DNA from: Gammaproteobacteria bacterium
GTDB taxonomy: Bacteria > Pseudomonadota > Gammaproteobacteria > UBA6429 > Thiohalophilaceae
DNA length: 6,408 bases
NCBI GenBank assembly: GCA_029880425.1
Contig: JAOUOK010000111.1
Coordinates: forward strand, 1-6,408
Direction of reading: 5' to 3'
A model generated the notes under the pieces. That model was given only the letters and a program-made list of their open reading frames with translations, made no database searches and was not told the origin of the DNA. This document shows, piece by piece, positions 6,408 through 6,408 of this stretch; positions within the stretch are counted from its first letter, which is position 1, and every line of letters starts with the position of its first letter. Position numbers and translations under genes: made by a program.

Positions 6408-6408
6408 C

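Overview
The window looks like a chromosomal piece of a moderately AT-rich gammaproteobacterium. The main reason is the adjacent fabA-fabB pair, the proteobacterial route to unsaturated fatty acids. An LpxA-family acyltransferase and a type IV pilin accessory protein agree with a Gram-negative host. I cannot name the genus from sequence alone.

Left part (2-3004, + strand): four closely packed genes that read as one operon whose start lies before the window. They are the C-terminal part of an ATP-grasp ligase resembling L-amino acid ligases, a radical SAM enzyme of the AmmeMemoRadiSam (AmrS) type, a DUF4442-like hotdog-fold probable thioesterase, and an LpxA-family acyltransferase. The gaps are 11 nt, 8 nt and a 1-nt stop/start overlap. 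Together they offer a carboxylate-amine ligase, a radical enzyme, an acyl-thioester hydrolase and an acyl-ACP-dependent acyltransferase. This is a suggestive but unexplained set. The LpxA homologue lacks two active-site residues of E. coli LpxA.

Middle (3005-4913, + strand): a 163-bp gap with a small TACAA/TTGTA dyad and an AT-rich leader, then fabA and fabB 3 nt apart. FabA dehydrates beta-hydroxyacyl-ACP and isomerises the C10 product; FabB elongates the unsaturated product. Both are full length with intact catalytic residues. A hairpin at 4920-4950 ends the operon and also serves the convergent gene on the other side.

Right part (4957-6408): a TfpX/TfpZ-type pilin accessory membrane protein on the - strand, divergent across 69 bp from a membrane-anchored thioredoxin-fold disulfide oxidoreductase with a WCPVC site (+ strand, GTG start). 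Last comes the C-terminal tail of an unidentified - strand gene that runs off the window. By eye this part is more AT-rich than the fab genes. No tRNA, rRNA, CRISPR array or insertion sequence was seen. Gap 3005-3167 and gap 5758-5826 are the only sizeable non-coding stretches.
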